52,708 nucleotides of DNA from positions 1-52,708 of the forward strand of contig JAJDAV010000028.1 of NCBI GenBank assembly GCA_029261695.1, read 5' to 3'. Under the pieces are notes generated by a model. It saw nothing but the letters and a program-made list of their open reading frames with translations. It was not told where the DNA came from and searched no databases. Shown piece by piece: positions 10,245 to 20,661 of this stretch; position 1 is the first letter of the stretch; the number at the start of each line of letters is the position of its first letter. A program made the position numbers and the translations under genes. Source of the stretch: Nitrospinaceae bacterium (GTDB lineage Bacteria; Nitrospinota; Nitrospinia; Nitrospinales; VA-1).

Positions 10245-11399
10245 TTAAAATACCACCAAATCGTCACGATGAATCACCTCTTCGTAGAAGGAGTCACCGA
10301 TTGATTTTTTTATAGCCGAGGTTTTCAACCCTTTAATTTGCTGCAGGTCCCGGGAACTATAATTGACCAGACCACGACCAATTTCTTTTCCCGACTCATC
10401 ACAAATGGACACTGCCTTCCCAAAGTCAAACGTGCCTTTGATTTTGATGAGTCCCGCCGGAAGAAGGCTTTTACCTCTTTCCACCAGAGCTTTTCTTGCA
10501 CCCGCATCGACCGTGAGCGTTCCTGCCGGCTTGAGGGTGTGTGCTATCCAATGTTTTCGATCGCGAATTTTTCCTTTGCCCGACCAGAACAAAGTACCGA
10601 CATCCTGTCCCAAAAAAATATTTTCCAGTACTTTTTTGTCCAATCCATTAACAACCAGAGTGGGGATACCAAAACTCATCGTCTTTTTGGCGGCAAGCAC
10701 TTTTGTGTACATGCCTCCCACAGTCAATCGGTTATTACTCTTGCCCGCAGTGCGCTCAATTTCATCATTCACCCGTGCTACGTGTGAAATAAGCTCTGCC
10801 TTTTCACCCTTAATCTTGATCGAGGGATCCCGGTTATACAAACCCGCCACATCCGAAAGAATCACCAAAAGTTGCGCGTCTACCAAGCACGCAACTGTAG
10901 CGGAAAGCGTATCATTATCGCCAATTTTAATTTCTTCGATCGTCACCGAGTCGTTTTCATTGATGATCGGAATGACCCCGCGTTCGAGAAGAGCCTCGAT
11001 TGTGTGTTTGGCGTTCAGATACCGACGACGGTTGCCCAGGTCATCGTGGCTCAATAAAATTTGCGCTACTTTTATTTCCTTTTTCTCAAAAGCTTTTTCA
11101 TAAGTGTGCATTAAAAAACTCTGACCAATCGCAGCACAGGCTTGCTTTTCTGGAATAGAAAGATCGGCACGACTCAGCCCCAATCTTTCGCGCCCCGCCA
11201 TAATAGCTCCCGAAGACACCAACACCACATCGTAGCCTTTGTCTTTAATCAGTTTTATCTGTCGAGCATAGTGTCGAACCCAGTCTTTGCTCAATCCACA
11301 TTCCAGTGACGACCGCCCCTTATCCTTGTTAGAGATAACGCTGCTGCCGATTTTAATCACCACGCGCTTGATATTTTTTAAAATGTCTTGTCGAATCAT
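10245..11399 (-). CDS. proB: Glutamate 5-kinase with C-terminal PUA domain
   Basis: VVIKIGSSVIS, VLVSSGAIMAGRERLGL, PIINENDSVTIEEIKIGDNDTLSATVA, GGMYTKVLAAK, C-terminal PUA-like segment. Confidence 0.96.
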   Translation of the reverse strand: MIRQDILKNIKRVVIKIGSSVISNKDKGRSSLECGLSKDWVRHYARQIKLIKDKGYDVVLVSSGAIMAGRERLGLSRADLSIPEKQACAAIGQSFLMHTYEKAFEKKEIKVAQILLSHDDLGNRRRYLNAKHTIEALLERGVIPIINENDSVTIEEIKIGDNDTLSATVACLVDAQLLVILSDVAGLYNRDPSIKIKGEKAELISHVARVNDEIERTAGKSNNRLTVGGMYTKVLAAKKTMSFGIPTLVVNGLDKKVLENIFLGQDVGTLFWSGKGKIRDRKHWIAHTLKPAGTLTVDAGARKALVERGKSLLPAGLIKIKGTFDFGKAVSICDESGKEIGRGLVNYSSRDLQQIKGLKTSAIKKSIGDSFYEEVIHRDDLVVF

Positions 11400-11455
11400 G
11401 TCTGAAGAATGGAAATCTAAAAATAGCTAAATTTTAAAACAGGAATCAATTTAGC

Positions 11456-12313
11456 TTAATTTTTCTGCGAGGTCATGGGAATTTTAAGAGTTTCGGAAAT
11501 AAACCCATCCAGAGCCTGATAATAACCCGGCCCACCCATGATATAGGTGTCATTATGGCCCGCGCCTTCAATGGTATAAAAACTTTTTGGATCGGCAGCC
11601 GCATCATAAAGTTTCCTCCCTAAATCAAACGGAACAATCTCATCCCTGTCTCCATGAAGAACCAATTTAGGAAGTTTAATTTGAGGCACTTTGCCAATGG
11701 CATCGAGCTTGGAACGGATAGCCCACCCCAAGGGGATCAATGGAAAAATTTTTCTCGACATGTCAGAAGCTGAAGTAAAAACAGATTCGAGGATCAAACC
11801 GCGCGCCGGATTATTAAGAGCGGTTTCGACGGCGCAAATACCGCCCAATGAACGTCCAAAAAGAAACAGAGAATCAACCGATACACCTTCAAGCTCAAGA
11901 ACCTTATTATAGGCTGCCAAGGAATCTCGATAGATTCCAATTTCATCCGGCGTTCCTTCGCTTTTTCCATAGCCACGGTAATCAAAAATAAAAATATTGA
12001 TATTCAAAGGAAGTAATCGCTGAATATTATCAAGTCGGTGACTCAAATTTCCAGCGTTACCATGAAACCACAATAAGGTAGCCCTTGCATTTGGGGAAGC
12101 GACAAACCAACCATGAAGTTTTATTCCATCTTCAGATTGAAAGCTTACATCCTGGACATTTAATCCCATAGAACTGGGATTCCAATAACCCTCAGGAAAT
12201 TTAGAAGGATGATAAATTATCTTTTTCTCACACCCCACCAACAATACCGCGTACAGCACAAAAAGTACTGCCATCACTCCCAGTGATTGAAAAATAGTCA
12301 TTGCCGCTTTCAT
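11456..12313 (-). CDS. Alpha/beta hydrolase with N-terminal membrane anchor
   Basis: LLWFHGNAGN, LFLFGRSLGG nucleophile elbow, LVLHGDRDEIVP, GAGHND. Confidence 0.88.
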   Translation of the reverse strand: MKAAMTIFQSLGVMAVLFVLYAVLLVGCEKKIIYHPSKFPEGYWNPSSMGLNVQDVSFQSEDGIKLHGWFVASPNARATLLWFHGNAGNLSHRLDNIQRLLPLNINIFIFDYRGYGKSEGTPDEIGIYRDSLAAYNKVLELEGVSVDSLFLFGRSLGGICAVETALNNPARGLILESVFTSASDMSRKIFPLIPLGWAIRSKLDAIGKVPQIKLPKLVLHGDRDEIVPFDLGRKLYDAAADPKSFYTIEGAGHNDTYIMGGPGYYQALDGFISETLKIPMTSQKN

Positions 12314-12323
12314 TTTAGGAATA

Positions 12324-13613
12324 CTAGGGAATTTTTTTGACTTTAACCTTAAGCCCTTCTACAGATTCAACTCGAACCTCTTCACCCACCTTTACCTCCT
12401 CATCACATTCCGCTTCCCATAACTCTCCGTGCACCAACACCAACCCATGCGGATTCAATACTTCCCTTACAATTCCCGTCTCCCCAAGCATTCCATCTGT
12501 CCCGCCTTGTTTTTTCAAGTTACGAGTCCTGATGGCAAAAACAACAATGCCAATGGAAATTGCGATAGTAAGACCTAGAGTGGGATAAAGAATGGCTAAT
12601 GAAATTTGCATCGCCGGGTCATCACTATCGATCAACATGGTTGACCCTAAAAAAATTGACACCACACCCGCCAGCGACAACAAGCCATAACTCATGACTC
12701 CAATCTCGGCGATAAAAAACAAGGCTCCAAGTAGAATCAGTAGCAATCCCGCATAATCAATGGGAAGTGTTTGCATGGCATAGAGCGCCAATACCATACT
12801 GACAGCACCAATCACACCGGGAAAGACCAATCCTGGATTTGACAGTTCAAAATAAAGCCCTACCATTCCTATCATCATTAGAATGTAGGCCACGTTTGGA
12901 TTAGAAATAATATCCAGCATTTTTTGCCGCGCATTCATTTCATGATAGATGATTTCCAAATCACCGGTTTTCAATATCACCGGCCCCGAGGCAACTTGAA
13001 TTTCTCGTCCATCAACCGCAAGCGCCAGTGCCTTTACATCACCCGCAATGAGATCAATCACATTCAATCGTTTCGCTTCTTCGGCTGAAATAGAAACACT
13101 CTTCACCACCGCAAGTTCTGCCCACTGACTGTTCCGATTTCGTAATTCCGCAAGAGACCGAATATAAGCCGCGGCATCGTTGACCACTTTACTTTCCATC
13201 GTTTCTGCCTGCTTGCCTCCACCGCCCCCTCCCATCATATTTACAGGATGCGCCGCCCCAATATTAGTTCCAGGGGCCATTGCAGCAATATGCGAAGCAA
13301 TTGTAATGAAGGCTCCCGCTGAGGCAGCCCGCGAACCACCGGGAGAAACAAAAGAGGCCACGGGCACATGTGAACTTTGAATTTTCTTTATGATCTGACG
13401 CATTGAGGTATCCAAGCCGCCTGGGGTATCTATGTTGAGGACAATTAATGCCTGCCGTTCCTCATTGGCTTGATGGATTTCCTGAGAAATATATTCAGCA
13501 ACGGCGGGATTGATAGCGCCAGAAACTTTTACTACAACGATTTGATTTTCTGCAAAGGCAGGAACTGCGAACCAGAAGAGCACTAAAAAAATGAAGGAGC
13601 TTTTATTCAACAT
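12324..13613 (-). CDS. NfeD-family membrane serine protease (ClpP-class)
   Basis: NIDTPGGLDTSMRQI, GSRAASAGAFITIASHIAAMAPGTNIGAAHPV; C-terminal NfeD membrane and OB-like region. Confidence 0.93.
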   Translation of the reverse strand: MLNKSSFIFLVLFWFAVPAFAENQIVVVKVSGAINPAVAEYISQEIHQANEERQALIVLNIDTPGGLDTSMRQIIKKIQSSHVPVASFVSPGGSRAASAGAFITIASHIAAMAPGTNIGAAHPVNMMGGGGGGKQAETMESKVVNDAAAYIRSLAELRNRNSQWAELAVVKSVSISAEEAKRLNVIDLIAGDVKALALAVDGREIQVASGPVILKTGDLEIIYHEMNARQKMLDIISNPNVAYILMMIGMVGLYFELSNPGLVFPGVIGAVSMVLALYAMQTLPIDYAGLLLILLGALFFIAEIGVMSYGLLSLAGVVSIFLGSTMLIDSDDPAMQISLAILYPTLGLTIAISIGIVVFAIRTRNLKKQGGTDGMLGETGIVREVLNPHGLVLVHGELWEAECDEEVKVGEEVRVESVEGLKVKVKKIP

Positions 13614-13737
13614 AACAGAAAACCTCCGTTTTGCTTATTCACCATTGTTTCATAGCGGCTCGTGCAAATCAAAGAGACTTTGCTTGAAAATAAATGCTAA
13701 ACTGGGCTGCGTATCTATTTAATCTCAGGAAATTTTA

Positions 13738-14184
13738 ATGAGCTACAAAACTATATTCATTGTCGATCCGGTTCGCGGCGAGCGCATACAATTGGCGAAG
13801 TTTCTCAGTGAAGAAGTTATCACCGTTATGACATTTGTATCCATCAATGACTGTTTTAAACGCCCCGATCTGATTCGTAGCAACCTGATTGTGTTTGTAC
13901 CGCGAAAAGAAAAAAATGAAATCAAACACCTTTTCAATATTAAAAAGAAATACCGTCAGATACCCATCATTCTTCTTTTGAACAATGACTATCCTGATAT
14001 TAATCTCACAGAATTAACTGAAAATGGTTTTGCTTCACCCTACAAAGCAATTAACAATGAAAAGGTAAGGGAAATAATGTTGGGCCTACTTGCGCCCGAG
14101 GGTCTGCCTGCTCGCACAGAAGTTCCCCACCCTGTTCCTATTGCAGATGAAGTACAAGCTGCATTGTCACCGAGACCCGAATGA
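13738..14184 (+). CDS. Receiver-like (pseudo-receiver) protein
   Basis: CheY-like beginning ([18 protein letters not shown]) but the expected phospho-Asp site reads LIVFVPRKE. Stop overlaps the kdsA start (ATGA). Confidence 0.55.
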   Translation: MSYKTIFIVDPVRGERIQLAKFLSEEVITVMTFVSINDCFKRPDLIRSNLIVFVPRKEKNEIKHLFNIKKKYRQIPIILLLNNDYPDINLTELTENGFASPYKAINNEKVREIMLGLLAPEGLPARTEVPHPVPIADEVQAALSPRPE

Positions 14185-15041
14185 GCCTGTCACCAAAAAT
14201 CACTCGCTCTGTTACTGTTGGCCCTCACTCGATAGGAGACCAAAATCCACTGGCACTTATTGGTGGCCCTTGTGTGATTGAGTCCGAACAAAACGCAATG
14301 GGCATCGCTGAAAAACTGAAACGTATTACAAGTGATTTGGGTGTGCCGTTTATCTTCAAAGCGTCTTTTGACAAAGCCAACCGCACTTCAATCAAGTCCT
14401 ATCGTGGCCCCGGATTGGAAAATGGATTAAAAATATTACAGAAAATTAAAAATGAGCTGGACCTGCCCATCTTATCTGATGTCCATAAAGAAGAAGAAAT
14501 CGAACCTGCAGCAGAAGTGCTCGATATCTTACAGATACCCGCTTTCCTTTGCCGACAAACCGACTTACTGGTTAAAGCTGCAAAAACCGGAAAAACCATC
14601 AATGTTAAAAAAGGCCAGTTTCTCGCACCCTGGGACATGAAAAATGTAGTGGTCAAACTGGAAGAAAGCGGCAACAACAATATTTTACTCACAGAGCGCG
14701 GTGCTACTTTTGGTTACAACAATCTTGTGGTCGATATGCGTTCTCTGGTGTTGATGCGCGACCACGGTTATCCGGTGATATTCGATGCAACACATAGCCT
14801 CCAACAACCCGGAGGACAAGGCACAACAAGCGGCGGACAAAGTGAGATGGTACCTGATCTTGCGCGCGGTGCTGTCGCAGTGGGTTGCGATGCTTTGTTT
14901 ATGGAAATCCATCCCGATCCCAGTAAAGCACTTTCAGATGGACCGAATATGGTGAAACTCGATTTGGTGCCCGAACTTCTTGAACAATTGGTAACGCTCG
15001 ACCAGATCGTAAAAGGCAAAACTGCATTTAAATCCAATTAG
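14181..15041 (+). CDS. kdsA: 3-deoxy-8-phosphooctulonate synthase
   Basis: [85 protein letters not shown]. Confidence 0.98.
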   Translation: MSLSPKITRSVTVGPHSIGDQNPLALIGGPCVIESEQNAMGIAEKLKRITSDLGVPFIFKASFDKANRTSIKSYRGPGLENGLKILQKIKNELDLPILSDVHKEEEIEPAAEVLDILQIPAFLCRQTDLLVKAAKTGKTINVKKGQFLAPWDMKNVVVKLEESGNNNILLTERGATFGYNNLVVDMRSLVLMRDHGYPVIFDATHSLQQPGGQGTTSGGQSEMVPDLARGAVAVGCDALFMEIHPDPSKALSDGPNMVKLDLVPELLEQLVTLDQIVKGKTAFKSN

Positions 15042-15046
15042 CCGCT

Positions 15047-16015
15047 ATGAAACGCCTCGCTGCAATATTAATTACAGCAACGCTGGGTACTCTGATATCC
15101 AGCCCCGCACTTTCCAACACACTTGGAACCTGGAAACAACTGCCGGTAACCCCAACCACTCGAACGGAAAACTCAGCAGTTCTATTGAATGGTAAATTTT
15201 ATGTGCTCGGTGGATTCACTCCAAAAGGCGTAACCAAACAGGTTGATGTTTGGAATCCCATATTAAACAATTGGAGCTTGGCATTACCCCTTCCTCATGC
15301 CCTGCATCACACCACCGCTTCTGTGGTTAATGGCAAACTTTATGTAATTGGTGGATTTGAAAGTAGCTCTTGGAAACCGATCAACACAACTTACGAATAC
15401 GATCCCGATCTCCACACATGGAAAAACAAAACACCGATGCCCACAGCACGTGGAGCACATGCAGCCGCCGTCATCAACGGCAAAATTCATCTGGTGGGAG
15501 GAGCTCATAGAAAATTATTCAATCTGGTAAACACCGACGCCCATGAAGTGTACGACCCTGCAACCGATTCCTGGGAAACTTTATCACCGTTACCCACCGC
15601 CAGAGACCATCTCACTGCAACCGTAGCCAATGGAAAGTTATTTGCCATTGGTGGCCGCATTGATGTCAATTATCATAACAACCTCAACACAAACGAGTCT
15701 TACGATCCAAAAACTAAAAAATGGATCCAACACGCGCCCTTGCCCACGGCACGCAGTGGCGTCACCTCACAATTTCTAAATGGATGGATTCATGTATTCG
15801 GTGGGGAATCAGGTGAAGGAACTTTCGTGGAAAACGAAGGATACAACCCAGAAACAAATGAATGGAAAACCTTCCAACCCATGCCACGAGGATTGCACGG
15901 ATTAGACTCGGTTCTCTATAAAAACAAAATCCATTTACTGAACGGCGGCCCCAACCCGGGAGGCGGTGGCAGCAACCACCATAGCGCCTTCTCAAATAAC
16001 GCGGAAGCTGAATAA
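15047..16015 (+). CDS. Secreted Kelch-repeat beta-propeller protein
   Basis: Signal peptide, then repeated NGKxYVxGG...W...PxPTAR motifs. Confidence 0.88.
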   Translation: MKRLAAILITATLGTLISSPALSNTLGTWKQLPVTPTTRTENSAVLLNGKFYVLGGFTPKGVTKQVDVWNPILNNWSLALPLPHALHHTTASVVNGKLYVIGGFESSSWKPINTTYEYDPDLHTWKNKTPMPTARGAHAAAVINGKIHLVGGAHRKLFNLVNTDAHEVYDPATDSWETLSPLPTARDHLTATVANGKLFAIGGRIDVNYHNNLNTNESYDPKTKKWIQHAPLPTARSGVTSQFLNGWIHVFGGESGEGTFVENEGYNPETNEWKTFQPMPRGLHGLDSVLYKNKIHLLNGGPNPGGGGSNHHSAFSNNAEAE

Positions 16016-16150
16016 CAAAAACTCATTAAATGGCTCATGCGTCTGGCAGTTGACAGTTGCTTCACCAATCATTAGTATGAAGACAAAACAGATTAGAGGT
16101 TTTAATCTGACTCCTCTTCCACAACTCTTCAGGACAGAGGGAAAGGCAAT

Positions 16151-17392
16151 ATGCCCGGCCCAATAAAAAATGTTCTAGGAATGATCCTTGCCGGTGGCGA
16201 AGGCAACCGCCTATATCCTCTGACACAACACAGAGCGAAACCCGCTGTTCCCTTCGGCGGAAAATACCGATTGATAGATTTTGTTTTGAGTAATTTTATC
16301 AATTCAAGCATTTACTCCCTCTATGTACTTACCCAGTTCAAATCGCAATCGCTGACAGAACATATAAATGAAACCTGGAGAATTGGTTCCGTTATACGCG
16401 ACCATTTCATTCTTCCGGTTCCGGCTCAGAAAAGAACGGGAGACACCTGGTATCAGGGAACGGCTGATGCCATATACCAAAATATCAACTTAATTGAAGA
16501 TGGTGATTTCGACCTCATCGCCGTGTTTGGTGCGGACCATATTTACCGGATGGATTTACAACAAATGATCGACTTTCATATAAAAAAGAAAGCCGATGTT
16601 ACGGTTTCTGCCATTCCCGTGCCCATTAGCGATGCAACATCCTTTGGAGTGATACAGGTTCAGGAAAAGTTTCGGATCATCGGTTTCCAGGAAAAACCCA
16701 AACGCCCCAAACCTATTCCCGGAAGAGAAAAAGAAGCCTTTGCCTCAATGGGGAATTATCTGTTCAACAAAGATTTTCTAATCGATATTCTATATAAAGA
16801 CGCTGAAGATAAAAATTCTTCGCATGATTTTGGCAAGGATATTTTGCCGAAAATTTTCAAGACATCAAGAGTTTATGCCTATAACTTTCGTAGAAATAGA
16901 ATCCCCGATCACACAAAAAAAGAAATCGGTTATTGGCGTGATGTAGGAACGATAAAAGCTTTCCTGGAAGCCAATATGGATCTCAGAAGCGTCAACCCAG
17001 ACTTCAACCTCTATAATAAGAAGTGGCCGATCCGCACTGCCAGTTATGGCACTCCTCCCGCAAAATTTGTTTTCAACGAAGATGGTCGACGCGGACAAGC
17101 CATTGACAGCATCATCGCAGAAGGAAGCATTATTAGTGGAGGAAAAGTATTAAACTCCGTCATTGGCCGAGAAGTTAGCGTAGACAGCGGAGCAGAAGTC
17201 AAAAACTCTTTGATCATGGACAGGGTTAAAATCAGTAAAGGTTGTAAAATTAAAATGGCCATTATCGATAAGGATGTAGAAATTCCCGAAGAAACCGAAA
17301 TAGGTTATGATTCGGAAAAAGACAAGAAACGATTTTTTGTCGATAAAGAATCAGGGATCATTGTTATCCCCAAAGGTTACAAATTCTCCTGA
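16151..17392 (+). CDS. glgC: Glucose-1-phosphate adenylyltransferase
   Basis: GMILAGGEGNRLYPLTQHRAKPAVPFGGKYRLIDFVLSN, WYQGTADAIYQN, VFGADHIYRMD, YWRDVGTIKAFLEANMDL. Confidence 0.97.
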   Translation: MPGPIKNVLGMILAGGEGNRLYPLTQHRAKPAVPFGGKYRLIDFVLSNFINSSIYSLYVLTQFKSQSLTEHINETWRIGSVIRDHFILPVPAQKRTGDTWYQGTADAIYQNINLIEDGDFDLIAVFGADHIYRMDLQQMIDFHIKKKADVTVSAIPVPISDATSFGVIQVQEKFRIIGFQEKPKRPKPIPGREKEAFASMGNYLFNKDFLIDILYKDAEDKNSSHDFGKDILPKIFKTSRVYAYNFRRNRIPDHTKKEIGYWRDVGTIKAFLEANMDLRSVNPDFNLYNKKWPIRTASYGTPPAKFVFNEDGRRGQAIDSIIAEGSIISGGKVLNSVIGREVSVDSGAEVKNSLIMDRVKISKGCKIKMAIIDKDVEIPEETEIGYDSEKDKKRFFVDKESGIIVIPKGYKFS

Positions 17393-17477
17393 CTCGACAT
17401 ATCGTATGTGAAATTAGTTTTATTCCAAGTTCCCATAAAATTAAAATGTATCCTTCCCACGTAAAACCATAAAAGGC

Positions 17478-17517
17478 AACCCCCCTATCCCCCCTTATCA
17501 GGGGGGATAGGGGGGTT
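17478..17517. repeat. Perfect 17-bp inverted repeat with 6-nt loop
   Basis: AACCCCCCTATCCCCCC-TTATCA-GGGGGGATAGGGGGGTT, between glgC and the DUF1343 gene; no T-tract follows. Confidence 0.9.
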
Positions 17518-17569
17518 CAAAATAAAATGTTCAATAAGTGGGCTAATTTAATTCGACTTTTATAACTCC

Positions 17570-18751
17570 ATGACTCTTCCTGGCATCAATCATCTTCTTG
17601 CACAACCTGAAAAATTTTTGACCGGAAAAACGGTCGGCTTGATCGTCAACCACACCAGTCTCACCAGTGACCATCGACACTCAATCGCACATTTTAATTC
17701 TCATCCCTCTTTTACTTTAAACGCGCTTTTCGCACCCGAGCATGGACTCTATGGAATCGCGCAAGACATGATCGAAATAGAAAACGAAGTCGACCCGGTT
17801 TCAGGTTTGGCCATATCCAGCCTCTATGGCAAAAGTGAGGACACTCTCGAGCCCGACCCCGAAGCTCTGGCAGAAGTCGACAACCTTGTTTTCGACATTC
17901 AGGATGTGGGCGCGCGTTATTACACTTTTATCTACACCATGGCGAAGTGCATGGACATCTGCAAAAAATCCAACACAAGAATGATCGTTTGCGACCGACC
18001 GAACCCCATAAACGGCGTTAGCCTGGAAGGCAATCTGGTAACAGAAAATTATCGCTCCTTTGTAGGGCAATACCCTTTGCCCAATCGACACGCCATGACG
18101 GTGGGAGAACTCGCGTTATTCTTTAATCATGAAATTGACATTGGCTGCGAACTCAAAGTCGTACCCATGACACATTGGAATCGTGAGCAATGGTACGATG
18201 AGACTGGTTTGCCTTGGGTTCCTCCTTCCCCCAACATGCCAACACTCGATACGGCAGTGGTGTATCCCGGCATGTGCTTGATAGAAGGAACTCAATTATC
18301 AGAAGGCCGAGGCACTACCCGCCCTTTCGAAAATTTTGGCGCACCCTACATCGACCCGCATAAATTATTAAAGAGAATTGAAGACGACAAAGAGAAACTT
18401 CCCGGCGTAATGTTTCGCCCCCAGTTCTTCCAACCTATGTTTCAAAAACACGGCGGCGAGGTTTGTGGCGGGCTGCAAATTCATGTCACCGACAGAAATC
18501 AGTTCAAACCGCTGTTAACGACCATCGCCCTGCTTCGTACAATCGCCGAACTTTATCCAAATGATTTTAAGTGGCGTACTGAGCCTTACGAGTTTGTCAG
18601 CGACCGATTGGCGATTGACCTTTTGTATGGCAACACTAACTTGAGAGAAAGCATCTTCAGTGATTCTTTCTCCCTCGCAGATATGGAGGAAAGTTGGCAG
18701 GTTGAATTAGAAGGCTTTAAAAAAGTCCGCAATAATTATCTTATCTATTAA
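17570..18751 (+). CDS. DUF1343 / NamZ-like exo-beta-N-acetylmuramidase family protein
   Basis: GKTVGLIVNHTSL, FAPEHGLYG, LVFDIQDVGARYYTFIYTM, DRPNPI, EGTQLSEGRGTTRPFENFGAPYID. Confidence 0.9.
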   Translation: MTLPGINHLLAQPEKFLTGKTVGLIVNHTSLTSDHRHSIAHFNSHPSFTLNALFAPEHGLYGIAQDMIEIENEVDPVSGLAISSLYGKSEDTLEPDPEALAEVDNLVFDIQDVGARYYTFIYTMAKCMDICKKSNTRMIVCDRPNPINGVSLEGNLVTENYRSFVGQYPLPNRHAMTVGELALFFNHEIDIGCELKVVPMTHWNREQWYDETGLPWVPPSPNMPTLDTAVVYPGMCLIEGTQLSEGRGTTRPFENFGAPYIDPHKLLKRIEDDKEKLPGVMFRPQFFQPMFQKHGGEVCGGLQIHVTDRNQFKPLLTTIALLRTIAELYPNDFKWRTEPYEFVSDRLAIDLLYGNTNLRESIFSDSFSLADMEESWQVELEGFKKVRNNYLIY

Positions 18752-18769
18752 ATAAAAAGAGGCTGCCGT

Positions 18770-18880
18770 ATGGACCTTGTAAACATTTCGCAAAAAATCC
18801 TGATCGCCTCGGCGGTTGTGAACACAGTTGTAACCACCCTCGCTTTCTTTTTCTTTATCATCAATGGAGGTGTCGGATGA
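18770..18880 (+). CDS. 36-aa single-TM micro-protein (not in the supplied ORF track)
   Basis: MDLVNISQKILIASAVVNTVVTTLAFFFFIINGGVG; AGAGG upstream; ATGA overlap with the next micro-ORF. Confidence 0.6.
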   Translation: MDLVNISQKILIASAVVNTVVTTLAFFFFIINGGVG

Positions 18881-18981
18881 CCTTCAACGATATGAAAGAT
18901 ATTGTCTGGAACCTATTTGGCGCGTTCGTTTATTTTTGTGTTGGCGGCGGCGCCGTCTTCCACACCTTTCTGGGGTATTGA
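18877..18981 (+). CDS. 34-aa single-TM micro-protein (not in the supplied ORF track)
   Basis: MTFNDMKDIVWNLFGAFVYFCVGGGAVFHTFLGY; GGAGG Shine-Dalgarno at 18866-18870. Confidence 0.6.
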   Translation: MTFNDMKDIVWNLFGAFVYFCVGGGAVFHTFLGY

Positions 18982-19134
18982 GGAGTTTATTTTCTCTCCT
19001 CGGAAAAATCAGGAGACTGGCTCTGATTTTAACCCTCACCACTTTAAACAAGGAGTGATTTTCGCTCGCCCTACCTTCTCGAGCATTCAAGACTCATAAA
19101 AGTGGGTACATACTTACCAGCAGAGAAAAACCTA

Positions 19135-20661
19135 ATGACTCAAAAAATCTCTTTATTCCAACGAATCAAAATAGGTGAATTTGAATATAAATTAGCCTGT
19201 TTGCAAATCATTTCAATCACATTAATGGTTGTCCCTGTTTTAGTTTCCATATTATTATTTCACCATCAAACAGATGACTATTTCATTGATATCTGGAAAT
19301 ACCTTTCATCCATAAAGTTAGCTTTTCCACCTCTTCTGCTATTACTTTCTGGATATATTTTAGCATTCCTTTTTGGAGCCTCCATTTCAGAAACCCCAAA
19401 ATTGGTATTAAAATATTTGAGGAACAAATTTTTCCAAAACCCAGTCACGATGATTATTTTTATTCTGACTTCCACTATCTATAATTATCTTGTAATTCAC
19501 CACATCAAGACAACCCCACCCCCTAAATATAATTTATTTGTTTCACAAATTTTGGGTGGGGAATCCGATGACTTTGAAGTCGCAAAAAAATATCTAAAAA
19601 AAATTAAAACATTAAACGAAGTTAGGGCAGAAAATTTTCAACTTGTTTTAGATGTTTTTCATTATCGGAATAAAATAAATACAAAAAATCTCCATGAAAC
19701 CCTTACTAAAGCTAGAATTTTTGTCCGCGCCTTAGATGCAAACCTTGACGATGAAATTTGGCAACATCATCCTTTGCGCCTTCATACATTAGCAGAAGCC
19801 TATTCCATGTGGGCACAAGCTATATTTAGTGATAAAAAGCAACAGTCCAACACAAAAAAAGTAGATGCTGAATGGAAAGAAATTTCAAACAAAAGCCTAG
19901 AGTTATATGAACGGGTTTATTCTTCGGAGTCCAATTTATCCACCAAACTACTAAAGGCTAGTGCCCTCCACAATAAAGGAAATGTATTGCTTTATACCCA
20001 GCAATTTAAAAAATCTCTGGAAGCAATGGAAAGAGCACTGGTTTTCAACCCAAACACATCAACCTATTCCAATCTGGTAGCAATTTATGTTCTTCTAGGA
20101 AACATTCCCAAGGCAATAGAAAAAGGGCTAGAAGGAAAAGAATGGGCTCTAAATAATGGGAAAGCGCTAAGAGATATTTCTAACTACGCAGGAATTTTAG
20201 GAAATATGGGATTTGCCCAAATGATTAAAGGGGATTTTCAAAATGCTACAGAAAATTTAAACTCGCAGTTCAATTTATTGAATGATGAGCTTAGCCAATT
20301 AAACCTTGTGGTTGCTTTAGCCTTTCAAGGAAATAAAACACAGGCCAAAATATTAATGGCCAAATTAAAAGTTCCACCACTTGAATTAAATAACCAGGCA
20401 GATAGAGTTAGACATCCCACAGTTTCTCGTTGTGCTTATTTAATATGGGAGATCATATCGGATGATCTCCCCCCATCTCAATCCGCTGCGTACCTCCATA
20501 CATACTTAGAGCAAGCAAGAACAGAAACACAATTGAATCGAGAAACTTTGACAGGAGTCTTGGATTTAAGGAAAAAGGCATGGAATAACCTTTTAAAAAG
20601 CCAAGAACCCTGTAGTTACTTTTCATTGGTTCCTAAATTTAAGAATAGCTTGGTTCCCTAA
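19135..20661 (+). CDS. Membrane-anchored TPR-like protein
   Basis: N-terminal hydrophobic segments, then TPR-like helices (ALHNKGNVLLYTQQFKKSLEAMERALVFNPNTSTYSNLVAIYVLLGNIPKAIEKG). Internal ATG at 19135 preferred over 19102. Confidence 0.7.
   Translation: MTQKISLFQRIKIGEFEYKLACLQIISITLMVVPVLVSILLFHHQTDDYFIDIWKYLSSIKLAFPPLLLLLSGYILAFLFGASISETPKLVLKYLRNKFFQNPVTMIIFILTSTIYNYLVIHHIKTTPPPKYNLFVSQILGGESDDFEVAKKYLKKIKTLNEVRAENFQLVLDVFHYRNKINTKNLHETLTKARIFVRALDANLDDEIWQHHPLRLHTLAEAYSMWAQAIFSDKKQQSNTKKVDAEWKEISNKSLELYERVYSSESNLSTKLLKASALHNKGNVLLYTQQFKKSLEAMERALVFNPNTSTYSNLVAIYVLLGNIPKAIEKGLEGKEWALNNGKALRDISNYAGILGNMGFAQMIKGDFQNATENLNSQFNLLNDELSQLNLVVALAFQGNKTQAKILMAKLKVPPLELNNQADRVRHPTVSRCAYLIWEIISDDLPPSQSAAYLHTYLEQARTETQLNRETLTGVLDLRKKAWNNLLKSQEPCSYFSLVPKFKNSLVP

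Noticed and set aside
10363-11103. 246-aa plus-strand ORF antisense to proB (also 10338-10787)
   Set aside because: Lies fully opposite the convincing proB gene; Ser/Pro/Arg-rich low-complexity shadow translation with no recognisable motif.
18864-19099. ORF-track entries of 64-68 aa in the micro-ORF region
   Set aside because: Arg/Leu-rich frames without membrane segments or Shine-Dalgarno; the 36/34-aa frames have better RBS and overlap architecture.
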